This document shows positions 42,529 through 53,936 of a stretch of 64,000 nucleotides of DNA, piece after piece (the stretch's first letter is position 1; each line of letters opens with the position of its first letter). This DNA is from Pseudomonas mohnii (GTDB lineage Bacteria; Pseudomonadota; Gammaproteobacteria; Pseudomonadales; Pseudomonadaceae). The DNA is taken from positions 1-64,000 of the forward strand of contig NZ_FNRV01000001.1 of NCBI RefSeq assembly GCF_900105115.1. The letters run 5' to 3'. The position numbers and the translations under genes were made by a program. Under the pieces are notes generated by a model. That model saw only the letters and a list, made by a program, of their open reading frames with translations. It did no database searches and was not told the DNA's origin.

Positions 42529-43730
42529 TGGCTTTTCCCGCCATTGGCTTTTGCCGGTTGCCCGTCGGCGGCGCCTGTGGAAGCGGCGCCAGGCGCATCG
42601 ACAATATTCAACGGCCCGCCCGGCGTGACCCTGATCGCGCCATCGACCACGATGCGCTCGCCGGCCCGCAGGCCCTTGTTGATGAACCAGTTGTCACCCT
42701 GCCAGTCACCCACTTCAACCACCCGTTGCTCGGGTTTGCCTTCGGCATTGAGGACCCATACGAAGTGACTTCTGGCACCTTCGAGCACGGCCTTTTGCGG
42801 TACGAGAATGGCGTTGGGCCGGGAGGCCCCTTTGGCCAGTGCTCGCACAAACTGGCCGGGGCGGAGCAGGCCATCGGGGTTGGCGAGCACGGCGCGAACC
42901 AGGAAGGTGCCGGTGCCCTGGCTATAGGAAGGCGCCAGAAAATTCAACTTGCCCTTGTTGGGGAACACGGTGCCGTCCGCCAGAACTACCTCAACGATAA
43001 ATTCACTGCGCGGCGGGAAAATGAGATGGCCGGCGGCGATTTCGTCGCGGTACTTCAGGGTTTCGTTTTCCGAGAGGCTGAAATTGACGTACATCGGGTC
43101 CATCTGTGACACCGACGTCAGCAACCCCGACTCGCCTGGCGTCACATAGCTGCCTTCCTGCTTCTTGGCGTAGCTGGAAAGCCCGTTGAGGGGCGAGGCG
43201 ATGGTGGTGTAACTGAGGTTCAACTGTTCGGTACGCACAGTACCCTCTGCGGCCAGCACGGCAGCACGGGTTTCACGCTCGTTGCCCACGGCATTGTCCA
43301 GGTCCATCTTGCTGACTGCATTCTGCGCCGCCAGTGGCTTGACCCGGGCCAGCGTAGCCTTGGCCACTTCCCAGCGGGCCTGTTGCTGGGCCAGTTGACC
43401 CTGGGCCGACAGCAGCGCGGCCTCAAAGGGTTTACGGTCCATCTGGAACAGTGTCTGCCCGGCTTTCACCACATCGCCTTCGGTGTACAGCCGCTTCTCC
43501 AGGAATCCGGCCACGCGAGCACGGATTTCCACCTCGCGGGAGCTCTGGGTCTGGGCGACGAATTCGAAGGTCACTGGCGTGTCGCGGGCGGTGACCGTCA
43601 TGACCGTTACTTCAGGCGGCTTGCGCGCCGGGGAAACCGGTTCCTTTCCGCAGCCGGCCAACAGGACGCAAATCCCCAGCAGACTGGCAACTGGCAGGCC
43701 GAAACCGCTGGAAAATTTCACGCCACCCAT
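42525..43730 (-). CDS. RND efflux periplasmic adaptor (MexA/AcrA-like)
   Basis: 401 residues with lipobox LLGICVLLAGC-G. Then the lipoyl-type half motifs (ITARDT..FEFVAQTQSSREVEIRARVAGFLEKRLYTEGDVVKAGQTLFQMD), the long alpha-hairpin with LAQQQARWEVAKATLARV, and the beta-barrel region with GLLRPGQFVRALA. It links the inner-membrane pump to the outer-membrane duct. First gene of the operon; no local repressor such as MexR or TetR is adjacent, the nearest upstream gene on the same strand being tspO. Confidence 0.94.
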   Translation of the reverse strand: MGGVKFSSGFGLPVASLLGICVLLAGCGKEPVSPARKPPEVTVMTVTARDTPVTFEFVAQTQSSREVEIRARVAGFLEKRLYTEGDVVKAGQTLFQMDRKPFEAALLSAQGQLAQQQARWEVAKATLARVKPLAAQNAVSKMDLDNAVGNERETRAAVLAAEGTVRTEQLNLSYTTIASPLNGLSSYAKKQEGSYVTPGESGLLTSVSQMDPMYVNFSLSENETLKYRDEIAAGHLIFPPRSEFIVEVVLADGTVFPNKGKLNFLAPSYSQGTGTFLVRAVLANPDGLLRPGQFVRALAKGASRPNAILVPQKAVLEGARSHFVWVLNAEGKPEQRVVEVGDWQGDNWFINKGLRAGERIVVDGAIRVTPGGPLNIVDAPGAASTGAADGQPAKANGGKSQ

Positions 43731-43857
43731 ACCAATGCTCCCTCAGGTCGATGAAGCAAGCGTAGCTAGCATTGCTTTGGATACCAGTGGCGAGGGGCGT
43801 TTTTGGCTCAAAAAAAAGCCGTGATTACGATGTTCTACTGAGCTGCGTTTCTTGACG

Positions 43858-43883
43858 AGCCGGTGAGATTGACGCCACCGGCT
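43858..43883. repeat. Inverted repeat between tspO and the pump operon
   Basis: AGCCGGTG and CACCGGCT pair perfectly across ten bases, with TTTA on the plus-strand side only. It lies 53 bp past the tspO-like stop and about 128 bp before the adaptor gene start. It may be a weak terminator for tspO or an operator for the pump. Confidence 0.4.
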
Positions 43884-43936
43884 TTACGCGCATTAGAACG
43901 AGAGGATCTGGTCCCCCGGACGTTCGCAATTCACCG

Positions 43937-44377
43937 TCAGCGGTTATTGCGCCAGATGGAAAAATTCAACGCAGCCGCTACACACAGCCATGCAAGGTAA
44001 GGAAAGAGGATCAGGCCGGTGATGACGTCAAGCCGCAATGCCATCAACACCATTGCCGCGACGACCAGCCAGAGCAGTGTCAGGATCAGCATGGCGGCGA
44101 AGAGGCGATGAGCGCCGAAGAACACCGGTGTCCAGAGTGTATTGAGTGCGATCTGCGCCGCCCATAAAGCCAGCACCGCCTGACTTCCAGGGATCAGGCT
44201 CAACCGGTATCCGGCCCAGGCGAGCAGAAGATAGATAGACGACCAGGCGACGGGAAACACCCAATTGGGCGGTGTGAAGCCGGGTTTGACGAGAGACTCG
44301 TACCACGGGCCCGGTTTGAACAGCAGGCCGGTGGTGGCGGCAGCAGCGCAGGCGAGAAGAAAAATGAAAAAGGTCAT
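43937..44377 (-). CDS. TspO/MBR family tryptophan-rich sensory protein
   Basis: 146 residues from ATG at 44377 with AAGGA six bases upstream. Five membrane helices and the family motifs KPGFTPPNWVFPVAW, SIYLLLAWAGYRL, WAAQIALNTLWTPVFFGAHR and PYLAWLCVAAALNFSIWRNN. TspO proteins bind porphyrins and cholesterol-like ligands and in bacteria influence tetrapyrrole metabolism, stress and oxygen responses. It stands alone between the RND operon and a LysR gene. Confidence 0.92.
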   Translation of the reverse strand: MTFFIFLLACAAAATTGLLFKPGPWYESLVKPGFTPPNWVFPVAWSSIYLLLAWAGYRLSLIPGSQAVLALWAAQIALNTLWTPVFFGAHRLFAAMLILTLLWLVVAAMVLMALRLDVITGLILFPYLAWLCVAAALNFSIWRNNR

Positions 44378-44526
44378 CACCAGTCCTTGATTGAGGTCAG
44401 TTGTCCGGGGTTACAAAGCCATGTCGGCATTCTTAAAGAAAAGACGCTCGGCGAAGCGAAAAGTTTGGGTCGAGGGATGACATTTCACTGATCGCTGCTT
44501 TCCCGGTGCATGCGCCCCGGCCTGAA

Positions 44527-45438
44527 TTAGCGTAGTTCAGGATTTCCAGTATCTTTAATCCAGGTGCTCAGTTCCGTAACCATTTTGTTGACCTCGCTGT
44601 CTTCCCGCTCGGAGGGGCGAACGATGGCGTTCCAGGCGATGTCGAGGCCGTCATTCAGGGCCGCCCATGCCAGCTCCCCACGCTCCAGGCTGGGGGTCAC
44701 CAAATCCCGTTGCAATATGCTGATTCCGTACCCTGAACGAACCAGTTCGACGATGGCTTCGATCAACTCCACGGTGATCATGCGCCGTGGCAAGATGCTG
44801 GCGGGGGCGAAGAACCGATCATATTCCCAGCCACTGGCGCGATCGGTTGAGTAGGTCACCAGGTTGTAGGTCTTGAAGTCTTCGGCGTAGATATTTTTCC
44901 TTCCCGCAAGGGGATGGTCGGTGGCCATGATCGCAATCAAATCGTCGCGGAACAGCGGCAACTTTGCGACGCCGCTGGGCACCATGCCGTCATCGATAAT
45001 GGACACGTCAAGCCGACCTTGCATCAAGCTCGCATAAACGTCGTTGCGCGGCACCGTCACCAGTGTGATTTCGATGTCCGGGCGCAGGTTTGAATAATGC
45101 TTGATGAATTTGGGGATCCAGCGAAACGGTCCGTAGGAGGTGACCCCCATACGAACAAACGCTGTAACGCCTCCAGCCATGGACCGGGCTTCGGACTCGG
45201 CTTCATTCAGTATCGCGATGATGTCCTTGGCGGCTCGTTCCAGGCGCACGCCGGCAGGGCTGAGTCTTAGTTTTCCTCCGGATCGTTCTGTCAGGCTCAC
45301 ACCCAGTCGCCGTTCCGCCTCGCGTATGCGGTGACTGACGGCGGAGGGCGTCAGCCATAGGCGCTCGGCAACGGCCGTCACTGAATCGACTTCCGACAGG
45401 GTTTGCAGCATGACGAGGTGATCCAGAGTGAGTCTCAT
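44527..45438 (-). CDS. LysR family transcriptional regulator
   Basis: 303 residues. The N-terminal wHTH reads LDHLVMLQTLSEVDSVTAVAERLWLTPSAVSHRIREAERRLGVSL; the remaining 210 residues are the periplasmic-binding-like effector domain (VRMGVTSYGPFRWIPKFIKHY, GRLDVSIIDDGMV, HPLAGRKNIY). It is divergent from the HalD/BesD-like oxygenase gene, with 112 bp between them, so it most likely regulates that gene. The effector is unknown. Confidence 0.92.
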   Translation of the reverse strand: MRLTLDHLVMLQTLSEVDSVTAVAERLWLTPSAVSHRIREAERRLGVSLTERSGGKLRLSPAGVRLERAAKDIIAILNEAESEARSMAGGVTAFVRMGVTSYGPFRWIPKFIKHYSNLRPDIEITLVTVPRNDVYASLMQGRLDVSIIDDGMVPSGVAKLPLFRDDLIAIMATDHPLAGRKNIYAEDFKTYNLVTYSTDRASGWEYDRFFAPASILPRRMITVELIEAIVELVRSGYGISILQRDLVTPSLERGELAWAALNDGLDIAWNAIVRPSEREDSEVNKMVTELSTWIKDTGNPELR

Positions 45439-45461
45439 AGGTAGGCGCGACCTGAAAATAA

Positions 45462-45479
45462 TTCACAAATTTGCGTAAA
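45462..45479. promoter_or_regulatory. Possible LysR-type dyad in the divergent promoter
   Basis: TTCAC-N8-GTAAA forms an imperfect dyad (TTxAC/GTxAA) of 18 bp with a CAAATTTG core, between the LysR gene and the oxygenase gene. The size and position suit a LysR recognition site, but such dyads arise easily in AT-rich DNA. Confidence 0.35.
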
Positions 45480-45550
45480 AATATGAGCGTGACTTGTTTT
45501 TTGCTCCGGTGCAATCTGGTTTCAGCAACAGCCCACCGGAGAACAACAAC

Positions 45551-46390
45551 ATGTCAAAGCTTGCTTTCACCCCTGCAGTCACTCTGGGCGATATCGTCGA
45601 CCTCGAGCGTTATCCCATCACCAATCGAAGCCATCCGGCGTATCAGCAACTGGTCGCCCGCAGCCAATCGTTGCTGGGCGAAGAAGGCGTTGCGATCTTT
45701 CCGGGGTTCGTCCGCGATGAAGTGGTCGCCTCGATGGCGGATCAAACCCTTGCGCTGCACCCGCGCATGTTCCCTTTCCGGGAAAACCACACGGTGTATT
45801 TCAAGCCGCAGGACGACAGCGTTGAACCGACGCACCCGCTGCGGCGATTGATGAGCACCGAAAAAGATACGGTCGCCTACGCCGATATCCCGACAGACCA
45901 TCTGATCCGGCAGATTTACCAATCGGACGACGTACTTTCGTTCATTCGGGATGTACTGAATCTGGACGTGCTCTATCGCCATGCAGATCCATTGGCGGCG
46001 CTTAATCTGCAAGGTTTCTCGGCGGGGCAACAGTTGGGCTGGCACTTTGATCGTTCAGACTTCAGCGTGACGCTGTCGCTTCAGGCGGCAACTGCCGGTG
46101 GCGATTTTGAGTATGTGCGCATGCTGCGTAACGAGAACGACGATTGCTATGACGCGGTCGGGCAATTCCTCGACAACCCCGCGACACAGAAAATAGAAGT
46201 GCTGCCGCAGGTGCCCGGAACGCTGACGTTGTTCCGTGGCCGTTATTCACTGCACCGTGTGACGCCGGTGGTGGGGGACAGGCTCAGGCTCAACGCGGTA
46301 TTTGCCTACGTGGATCAGCCCAATGTCGAGTTCAGCGACTATGCACGTAAATTGTTCTACGGACGCACGTCGGTAGAGCCATTGGTTTAA
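45551..46390 (+). CDS. HalD/BesD-like Fe(II)/2-oxoglutarate oxygenase
   Basis: 279 residues from ATG at 45551, with GGAG upstream; a longer in-frame start is unlikely. The metal triad appears as H165-x-D167 (GWHFDRSDF) and H235 (RYSLHRVTP), with R244 or R246 as the 2-oxoglutarate anchor. The overall layout resembles the HalD/BesD family of amino-acid oxygenases and halogenases. Halogenases of this family have glycine in place of the aspartate, so this protein is expected to be a hydroxylase. The substrate is perhaps a free amino acid or amine. It is divergent from a LysR gene and followed after 150 bp by a betaine-type binding protein gene. Confidence 0.72.
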   Translation: MSKLAFTPAVTLGDIVDLERYPITNRSHPAYQQLVARSQSLLGEEGVAIFPGFVRDEVVASMADQTLALHPRMFPFRENHTVYFKPQDDSVEPTHPLRRLMSTEKDTVAYADIPTDHLIRQIYQSDDVLSFIRDVLNLDVLYRHADPLAALNLQGFSAGQQLGWHFDRSDFSVTLSLQAATAGGDFEYVRMLRNENDDCYDAVGQFLDNPATQKIEVLPQVPGTLTLFRGRYSLHRVTPVVGDRLRLNAVFAYVDQPNVEFSDYARKLFYGRTSVEPLV

Positions 46391-46543
46391 GTTCAGCAGC
46401 ACTCACAATAAAAACAGTCGATTCACTTCTTCGCTTCACGTGTTTGCACAGGCACTTGTCCACCTTTGATCGGTGGGTCTCGTTTTGCAGGTGCAGCACG
46501 CAACAGCTCGCTGCCCCCAATAATAATTTCGGAGCGTCTGATC

Positions 46544-48749
<2,206 letters not shown>

Positions 48750-48795
48750 TTCAACCACTACCACCCACCGTGTTTTTACCCGAGAGAACATCACA

Positions 48796-49182
48796 ATGAG
48801 CATCTTTACCCATGTCACCGTCGGCACCAACGATCTGCAAAAAGCCCGCGACTTTTACGACAAAGTCCTCGGCGCACTGGGCCAGAAGCGCCTCGCCGAC
48901 CTGGATGACAATGGCTCGATCTGGGGCCAGGACGCCCCGTCCTTCTTCGTACTGAAACCGGCCAACGGCGCCCCGGCGAGCTTGGGCAACGGTGTCACGG
49001 TCAGCTTTGAAGCGCCGGATCGCGCCGCGATCGATGCCTTCCACGCCGCCGCGCTGGCCAATGGCGGCACCGACGAAGGCGCACCGGGTCCTCGCGGCTG
49101 GGCGCCAAACGCCTATGCGGCCTATGCCCGCGACCTCGACGGCAACAAGCTGGCGGCGTATTGCTTCAAGCCTGCCTTGTAA
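48796..49182 (+). CDS. VOC family (glyoxalase/bleomycin resistance fold) protein
   Basis: 128 residues from ATG at 48796, 46 bp after frmA. MSIFTHVTVGTNDLQKARDFYDKVLGALG is the first beta-alpha-beta module; NGVTVSFEAPDRAAIDAFHAAALANGG and AYARDLDGNKLAAYC form the second, with the usual D-x-D-G-N-K-L-A end. Likely a small lactoylglutathione-lyase-like or antibiotic-binding protein. The pairing with frmA hints at glutathione-adduct chemistry. A strong terminator follows directly. Confidence 0.88.
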   Translation: MSIFTHVTVGTNDLQKARDFYDKVLGALGQKRLADLDDNGSIWGQDAPSFFVLKPANGAPASLGNGVTVSFEAPDRAAIDAFHAAALANGGTDEGAPGPRGWAPNAYAAYARDLDGNKLAAYCFKPAL

Positions 49183-49189
49183 GTGTCAG

Positions 49190-49217
49190 GGCGAGGCTTG
49201 GTTCAAGCCTCGCCTTT
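49190..49217 (+). terminator. Intrinsic terminator after the frmA-VOC operon
   Basis: GGCGAGGCTTG (49190-49200) pairs perfectly with CAAGCCTCGCC (49204-49214) around GTT, followed by TTT. Confidence 0.75.
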
Positions 49218-49315
49218 CACGACGCCACGAAATCGACCCTTGGTCGCCTCTCGACTGCTCAGGCCTTTTAAGGTGTCTACTGCTCATCAGGGCCTGCAGA
49301 TACAAAGAGGAGCGC

Positions 49316-49663
49316 ATGATGAGCAACGAACAAATGGCACCCGAAACGAAAGGTGTTGCGGTGCAGTTACTCGCAACGATCGACCTGGGTCCCGAGATCG
49401 AGGGCATGGCCGGGCGCCAACTCAGGATGCGTTTGGTGACCATCGAGCCTGGAGGCGTGTTCGGGCCGGTGCACAACCATGTCGACAGGCCGGGCATCGT
49501 CTACATATTGCAAGGAACGATCACCGATCATCGAAATGGAACGGCCACCGACTACGGGCCGGGAGTGGGCTGGCCTGAAGACCGGAACACCACCCACTGG
49601 CTTGAAAACAGGGGAACGGTCGCGGCGTGTGAGATCTCGGTCGACATCGTCAGGCAGGGGTAA
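49316..49663 (+). CDS. Cupin domain-containing protein
   Basis: 115 residues; GAGGAGCGC precedes two adjacent ATG codons (49316, 49319). One cupin barrel: GGVFGPVHNHVDRPGIVYILQGTITDHRNG carries the motif-1 histidines and the conserved G-x-I-x-D-H, and NTTHWLENRGTVAACEISVDIV is motif 2. Small cupins may be metal-dependent oxygenases, isomerases or ligand sensors. It is convergent with the DUF2252 gene and separated from the VOC gene by a terminator, so it stands alone. Function unknown. Confidence 0.85.
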   Translation: MMSNEQMAPETKGVAVQLLATIDLGPEIEGMAGRQLRMRLVTIEPGGVFGPVHNHVDRPGIVYILQGTITDHRNGTATDYGPGVGWPEDRNTTHWLENRGTVAACEISVDIVRQG

Positions 49664-49718
49664 GCTCAACGGGACATCCGCATTGGCAGCGGACCGGCTA
49701 AAGTCCGCTGCGCGCTCA

Positions 49719-51134
49719 TTACTCTTCTTCCCTCAACACATTGATCCGTCCCGATTTTTCTGCGGCCAGCAACATGGCATGGTCTTTTGCAGTCTGATCG
49801 GCATAGGCGATGGCAAATTTGCCGATGGCCTGGTCGAAGGAATCCGTCTTGCCCAGGTAGCCGCTGATGAGTGCGGCATCCCCTGATTTGGCGTGGGCAC
49901 GGGCCAGGGTCAGGCCACACCACTCGGCATACATCTTCATCCTCGCGGCGGAAATACCCTCGATGGGCGCTGACATCTTCATGTCGCGTAGCTGACGGAC
50001 AAAGAAGTAGCGACCGTTCTGACTGCGTGTCCAGCCCAGGAAGATGTCGCTGGACGACTGCATCAGGCGCTGCCCGGTGACGACGCGTTGGCCCTGGTTT
50101 TCGTATTCGCTCTTGCCCGCATAGGGCGCCAGCACCGAGGGACAGGCTTCCTTGAATTGCAGGAGCAACGGGTGATTTTCCGCGGAAAAGAACAGGCCGA
50201 CGAAACAATAGGTGCCGACGCTACCGATACCGACGGCCTTGACCGCAATGTCTTCGAGGCGATAGCGATCGAAGAGCACCCGCCGTTCATGGGGCAGCGA
50301 CAATCGATAGTCTTGCAGCGTCAGGCGCACGTTTTTCATGAAGCCTTTTTCATACACATGAAACAGTATCGGGGGTTGATCGATCAGGCGCCGCCGTCCG
50401 CCGACTTCACTGCTGATCTTGGGGTAGAGGTAATCGCCGACGCGCATCCTGGCCTTTGCGATCACTTGCTCGCGAAACTTCTTGATCTCTGAGTTGGGCG
50501 CCATGTCGATGATCGACTGGGCATCCAGTCGGTCATACCAGACATCCAGTGGGCTCATTTTCGAAAATTTACGCAGGCGCTCGCGATAGGCACGAACGCT
50601 TTCGACGGCGATGCCCCGTGCCTCTTTATCGCTGAGGCGGTTATCCCTTGCGGCCACGGCAAAACTGATCGCCAGGCGTTTGACATCCCACTCCCAGGGG
50701 GCTGGAAGCGTTTCGTCGAAATCGTTGATGTCGAAAATCAGATTGCGCTCAGGTGTGGCGAATAACCCGAAGTTCAGCAGGTGACAATCGCCGCAGGCTT
50801 GCACCTGAATGCCGGTGGTCGGGGTCGTGGCCAGGTCATGCGCCATCAATCCCGCAGAGCCACGCAGAAAAGTGAATGGACTGCGCGACATGCGGCCGTA
50901 TCGCACCGGTACCAGATTGGGCAATCGATAGCGGTTGGAGACTTCGAGGAGTTCGATGGGGTCACGATGTTTGCGCGGTGGTTTCCATACGGCGTGATCC
51001 GCATGGGGCACGCGCTCGCGTATTTGTTCACCTTGGTACAGACGCTCCTTGCGCGAGTGAAAGACCCACTCGTCCCCGTGGTCTTCCGATTGCGCTGTCT
51101 TGCCATGGGCGGGGCTATTTTTGCGGGGAGGCAT
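49719..51134 (-). CDS. DUF2252 family protein (kinase-like fold)
   Basis: 471 residues from ATG at 51134, which has AAAGGAG five bases upstream; the TTG at 51152 is in frame but the ribosome site lies within that extension. Family features are PVRYGRMSRSPFTFLRGSAGLMAHDL, ACGDCHLLNFGLF and IFDINDFDETLPAPWEWDVKRLAIS, which resemble catalytic and metal loops (H-x-x-N and D-F-D) of aminoglycoside-phosphotransferase-like kinases. No substrate is known for the family. The C-terminal helix is followed by INVLREEE. It starts the downstream end of a possible low-oxygen/stress block. Confidence 0.88.
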   Translation of the reverse strand: MPPRKNSPAHGKTAQSEDHGDEWVFHSRKERLYQGEQIRERVPHADHAVWKPPRKHRDPIELLEVSNRYRLPNLVPVRYGRMSRSPFTFLRGSAGLMAHDLATTPTTGIQVQACGDCHLLNFGLFATPERNLIFDINDFDETLPAPWEWDVKRLAISFAVAARDNRLSDKEARGIAVESVRAYRERLRKFSKMSPLDVWYDRLDAQSIIDMAPNSEIKKFREQVIAKARMRVGDYLYPKISSEVGGRRRLIDQPPILFHVYEKGFMKNVRLTLQDYRLSLPHERRVLFDRYRLEDIAVKAVGIGSVGTYCFVGLFFSAENHPLLLQFKEACPSVLAPYAGKSEYENQGQRVVTGQRLMQSSSDIFLGWTRSQNGRYFFVRQLRDMKMSAPIEGISAARMKMYAEWCGLTLARAHAKSGDAALISGYLGKTDSFDQAIGKFAIAYADQTAKDHAMLLAAEKSGRINVLREEE

Positions 51135-51311
51135 GTCCACTCCTTTGCTCAACGAAGTCAGACTCGCTTGGGCACGGGATCCGGGAATGCGACTGCTCCA
51201 TCAGCCCACAGAAAGTGCGTGTGCCGGTTTCCTGAAAGCGCCGAAGTACATTGTTTCAAGCGTAGCAGCTCCCGCGACGGATCATGGTGCCCCGATCATT
51301 GCGGCGCTCTT

Positions 51312-52217
51312 TTAGGGAATCGCGTAGACCTTGAACAGGTTTTTCGCCATGTCGCTGATGCCTCCCAGGTAGGTATTGCAGGCCTGTTCGATTTCGCCCG
51401 ATCTGTACATTTCGCTGAGAGCGGTATCAACCAGCAAGCGGAAATTTTCGTCGTCTCGATCAAGGGCCATCGCGGTCGGTGAATACTCGAATACCCGATC
51501 CAGCAAGACCAGCTTTGCCGCGGATGGGTGCGTGGCGAGGAGATTGCTCAGCATGATGCGTTCGGCGAAGAAGGCATCGGCCTTGCCTTCGGCGACCAGG
51601 TTGACGCCCGCTTCAGTGTTCTTGACCGTGACCAGGTTGGCCACCACGCCGAGCAAACGCATTTGCTGGCGGATCCATGTCTCGGTGATCCCGCCAGCGG
51701 TGGTGGCATAGGTTTGATCGGACAGCCCATGATTGACCGTCGCCCGCCAGGTCGGCCCGGTACGGGCGACTTTGCCGTTGAGGACATTGATCAGCGCCTC
51801 GGGGGCTTCCTGGCGCACCACCACCGAAAGGCCCGCGGTGTAGATCGGCACCGAGTAGCTCACCTGCTTGCGACGCGCCAGGGTAGGTGGGCTGGGCGTA
51901 CAGAGGATGTCGATCTTGCCCGTGCTCACGGCCGTCATCGCGTCGTCGAGGGAGACCGGTTGGTAACGTACCTGCAGGTCGGGCAAGCCCAGTTCGACTT
52001 TGACGCTGTCAGCGATTTTCTGGCAAAGCTCGATCGCATAACCGCTGGCCTTGTCGCCTGCCTGGACACTGAATGGGGCCAGATCCGGCAGGTAGCCGAG
52101 CGTGAAGGTGTTGCTCGTGCGCACGCGATCAAGGGTATTGGCATCGGCCAGTGCCGGCGCCATGGCGAGCAGGCTGACAAGCAGCAAGTGGGTGGCTTTG
52201 ATCCTTTGTACGTTCAT
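51312..52217 (-). CDS. Amino-acid ABC transporter substrate-binding protein (family 3)
   Basis: 301 residues from ATG at 52217; longer frames upstream overlap the next gene and are not real. Signal peptide MNVQRIKATHLLLVSLLAMAPALADA. Then RTSNTFTLGYLPDLAPFSVQAGDKASGYAIELCQKIADSV and GKIDILCTPSPPTLARRKQVSYSVPIYTAGLSVVVRQ, the normal SBP_bac_3 pattern. No permease or ATPase gene is nearby. It lies 41 bp downstream of a PotE-like antiporter on the same strand, so it may sense or bind a polyamine or basic amino acid for it. Confidence 0.9.
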   Translation of the reverse strand: MNVQRIKATHLLLVSLLAMAPALADANTLDRVRTSNTFTLGYLPDLAPFSVQAGDKASGYAIELCQKIADSVKVELGLPDLQVRYQPVSLDDAMTAVSTGKIDILCTPSPPTLARRKQVSYSVPIYTAGLSVVVRQEAPEALINVLNGKVARTGPTWRATVNHGLSDQTYATTAGGITETWIRQQMRLLGVVANLVTVKNTEAGVNLVAEGKADAFFAERIMLSNLLATHPSAAKLVLLDRVFEYSPTAMALDRDDENFRLLVDTALSEMYRSGEIEQACNTYLGGISDMAKNLFKVYAIP

Positions 52218-52258
52218 ATCCTGGCGCCCCGCATTCGAATGTCTGTGTTGCCTGAAAA

Positions 52259-53605
52259 TTACAGCTGAGGACTGCCGGCACTGGTCTGGGCGGCGGGAGG
52301 CGTATCGACAAAACGTATGGAGACGAAGCCATAGAGCAGGTAGCCAAATGCAAGGACGATGAGGCCACCGAATACGGCATCCTTGCCACAGGCATACAGG
52401 GCGTACAGCGAATAGGCCACGGCGATCAGTAATAGCGAGGTGTTGCGGGTGTAGATCCCTTTGCTGACTCTGGCTTTGTACATCATGACCAGCAGGCCCG
52501 TGGCGGCTGTCACGTAGGGGATCAGGTTGGTCACGGCCGCCAGGCTGACGAGTTTGCCGAACTGCTCGCTGGCATTGGGTGAAATGGTCGACAGCGCCAT
52601 CAAGGTCTGCAGCACGCCGCAGACCAGCATGCCGATAATCGGGGCATCCCGCGTACTGACCCTGCTGAAAAATTTCGGGAACATCCCTTGGTCCGCGGTC
52701 ATCTTGGCGGTTTGCGCCAGGGTGAATTGCCAGCCCAGCAGCGACCCGACACAAGCCATCACGGCCAGCGCCATGACGATGTTACCGACCGTGGGATTGA
52801 ACATGTGGGCATACACGAGGGCGAAGGGCGCGGATGAGTTGGCCAGTTCGGCATTGGGAATCATCCCCTGGATCACCGTCGTCGACAGTATGTAGACCAC
52901 CGCCGCGCCCAGTGTGCCGAAGAGACAGGCCAGCGGCACGTTGCGCTTGGGATCTTCCACCGCATCAGACGCCTGCGCCGCCGACTCCATACCCAGAAAA
53001 GCCCACAGGGTCAGGGGAATCGCCTTGCTGATGGCTTCGGAGATCGGCAGGTTGTTGGGGTTCCAGGCGGCTATCAGCACATCGGCCCTGAACCAGTACC
53101 AACCGATGATGCTCAAGCCGGCCACCGGGATGATGACACCCCACACGGTAATCGTACCGATTTTGCCCGTGATGCTCGGGCCGCCGAAGTTGGCCACGGT
53201 GGTGAGCCAGAGCAGGCCGACCGTACCGATGAACAGGGGAATGGCGCCACTGCCGAGCCAGGGCACGAACGCTGTCATGTAACCCACCGCAGAAATGGCG
53301 ACGGCCACATTGGCGATACCCAGGGAGAGAAAATACAGATACGAGCAGAGGAAGAAGCCCGATTTGGCATGAGCCTCTTCGGTGTAGGCGGACAGCCCGC
53401 CCGAGCGCGGACAGTAGATGCCGCACTGGGAAAAGCAATACGCGATGGCCATGGAGCCGACGGCGGTGACGAGCCATGAGAGCAATGAAATGGCACCGAG
53501 TTGCGCCATGCTCGTCGGCAGCAGGATGATGCCCGAGCCCATCATGTTCACGGTCACCAGCGTGGTAAGCCCCATGAGGCTCATCTTCTTGCTTGAGTCG
53601 GCCAT
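52259..53605 (-). CDS. potE: APC family permease, putrescine/ornithine antiporter-like (PotE type)
   Basis: 448 residues from ATG at 53605 with AAGGAG five bases upstream. It follows E. coli PotE closely over its length: LTTLVTVNMMGSGIILLPTSMAQLGAISLLSWLVTAVGSMAIAYCF, ANVAVAISAVGY, LWLTTVANFGGPSITGKI, ITVWGVIIPVAGLSIIGWYWF, LTLWAFLGMESAAQASDAVEDPKRNVP and CVGSLLGWQFTLAQ. PotE exchanges putrescine and ornithine or imports putrescine. No ornithine decarboxylase (speF) gene accompanies it here, so the substrate pair is uncertain. Confidence 0.88.
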   Translation of the reverse strand: MADSSKKMSLMGLTTLVTVNMMGSGIILLPTSMAQLGAISLLSWLVTAVGSMAIAYCFSQCGIYCPRSGGLSAYTEEAHAKSGFFLCSYLYFLSLGIANVAVAISAVGYMTAFVPWLGSGAIPLFIGTVGLLWLTTVANFGGPSITGKIGTITVWGVIIPVAGLSIIGWYWFRADVLIAAWNPNNLPISEAISKAIPLTLWAFLGMESAAQASDAVEDPKRNVPLACLFGTLGAAVVYILSTTVIQGMIPNAELANSSAPFALVYAHMFNPTVGNIVMALAVMACVGSLLGWQFTLAQTAKMTADQGMFPKFFSRVSTRDAPIIGMLVCGVLQTLMALSTISPNASEQFGKLVSLAAVTNLIPYVTAATGLLVMMYKARVSKGIYTRNTSLLLIAVAYSLYALYACGKDAVFGGLIVLAFGYLLYGFVSIRFVDTPPAAQTSAGSPQL

Positions 53606-53936
53606 CGGAACTCCTTGATATGCGCAACGCCTTTGCCCGAGCACTGAGGCCTTCGTTAACCCACCACTTTTCAGTCGTTACCGCTAACCACGTGAATCGC
53701 TTTTGCGCAGGGTCAGTTATCGCAAGATCATGTTCTTCGTTTGCGAGGGGTTGCCTGCGGATAACCTTAGAACATGGATTCACGCACGCCAGTGTTGCAC
53801 CGCAAAACGGGAAGAATTGGCGAGACTCGCGAGTAGAGGCTGGCCAGGCTTCTCTACGTGCGGTCGCGCAAAACCATCCTGTCCATTGCCGGCGACACGG
53901 TTCGACCTACAAAGGACGGCGCCCACGTTACTTCCT
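53606..53936. other. Intergenic region between potE-like and universal stress protein genes
   Basis: These 331 bp contain the potE-like promoter and the 3' side of the universal stress protein gene. I found no ANR-like box, gene or clear terminator here. Confidence 0.4.

Noticed and set aside
43800..43818. GGCT-A8-GCC hairpin upstream of the RND adaptor
   Set aside because: The stem is only three to four bases and the loop is a poly-A run; probably chance in the promoter region.
45551..46390. Calling the HalD/BesD-like protein a halogenase
   Set aside because: The metal motif is H-F-D. Halogenases of this kind lack the aspartate so that chloride can bind; an intact H-x-D points to hydroxylation.
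52218..52754. Extended reading frame upstream of the family-3 binding protein gene
   Set aside because: It lies antisense-frame to the potE-like gene and lacks a signal peptide. The ATG at 52217 begins a clear signal peptide.
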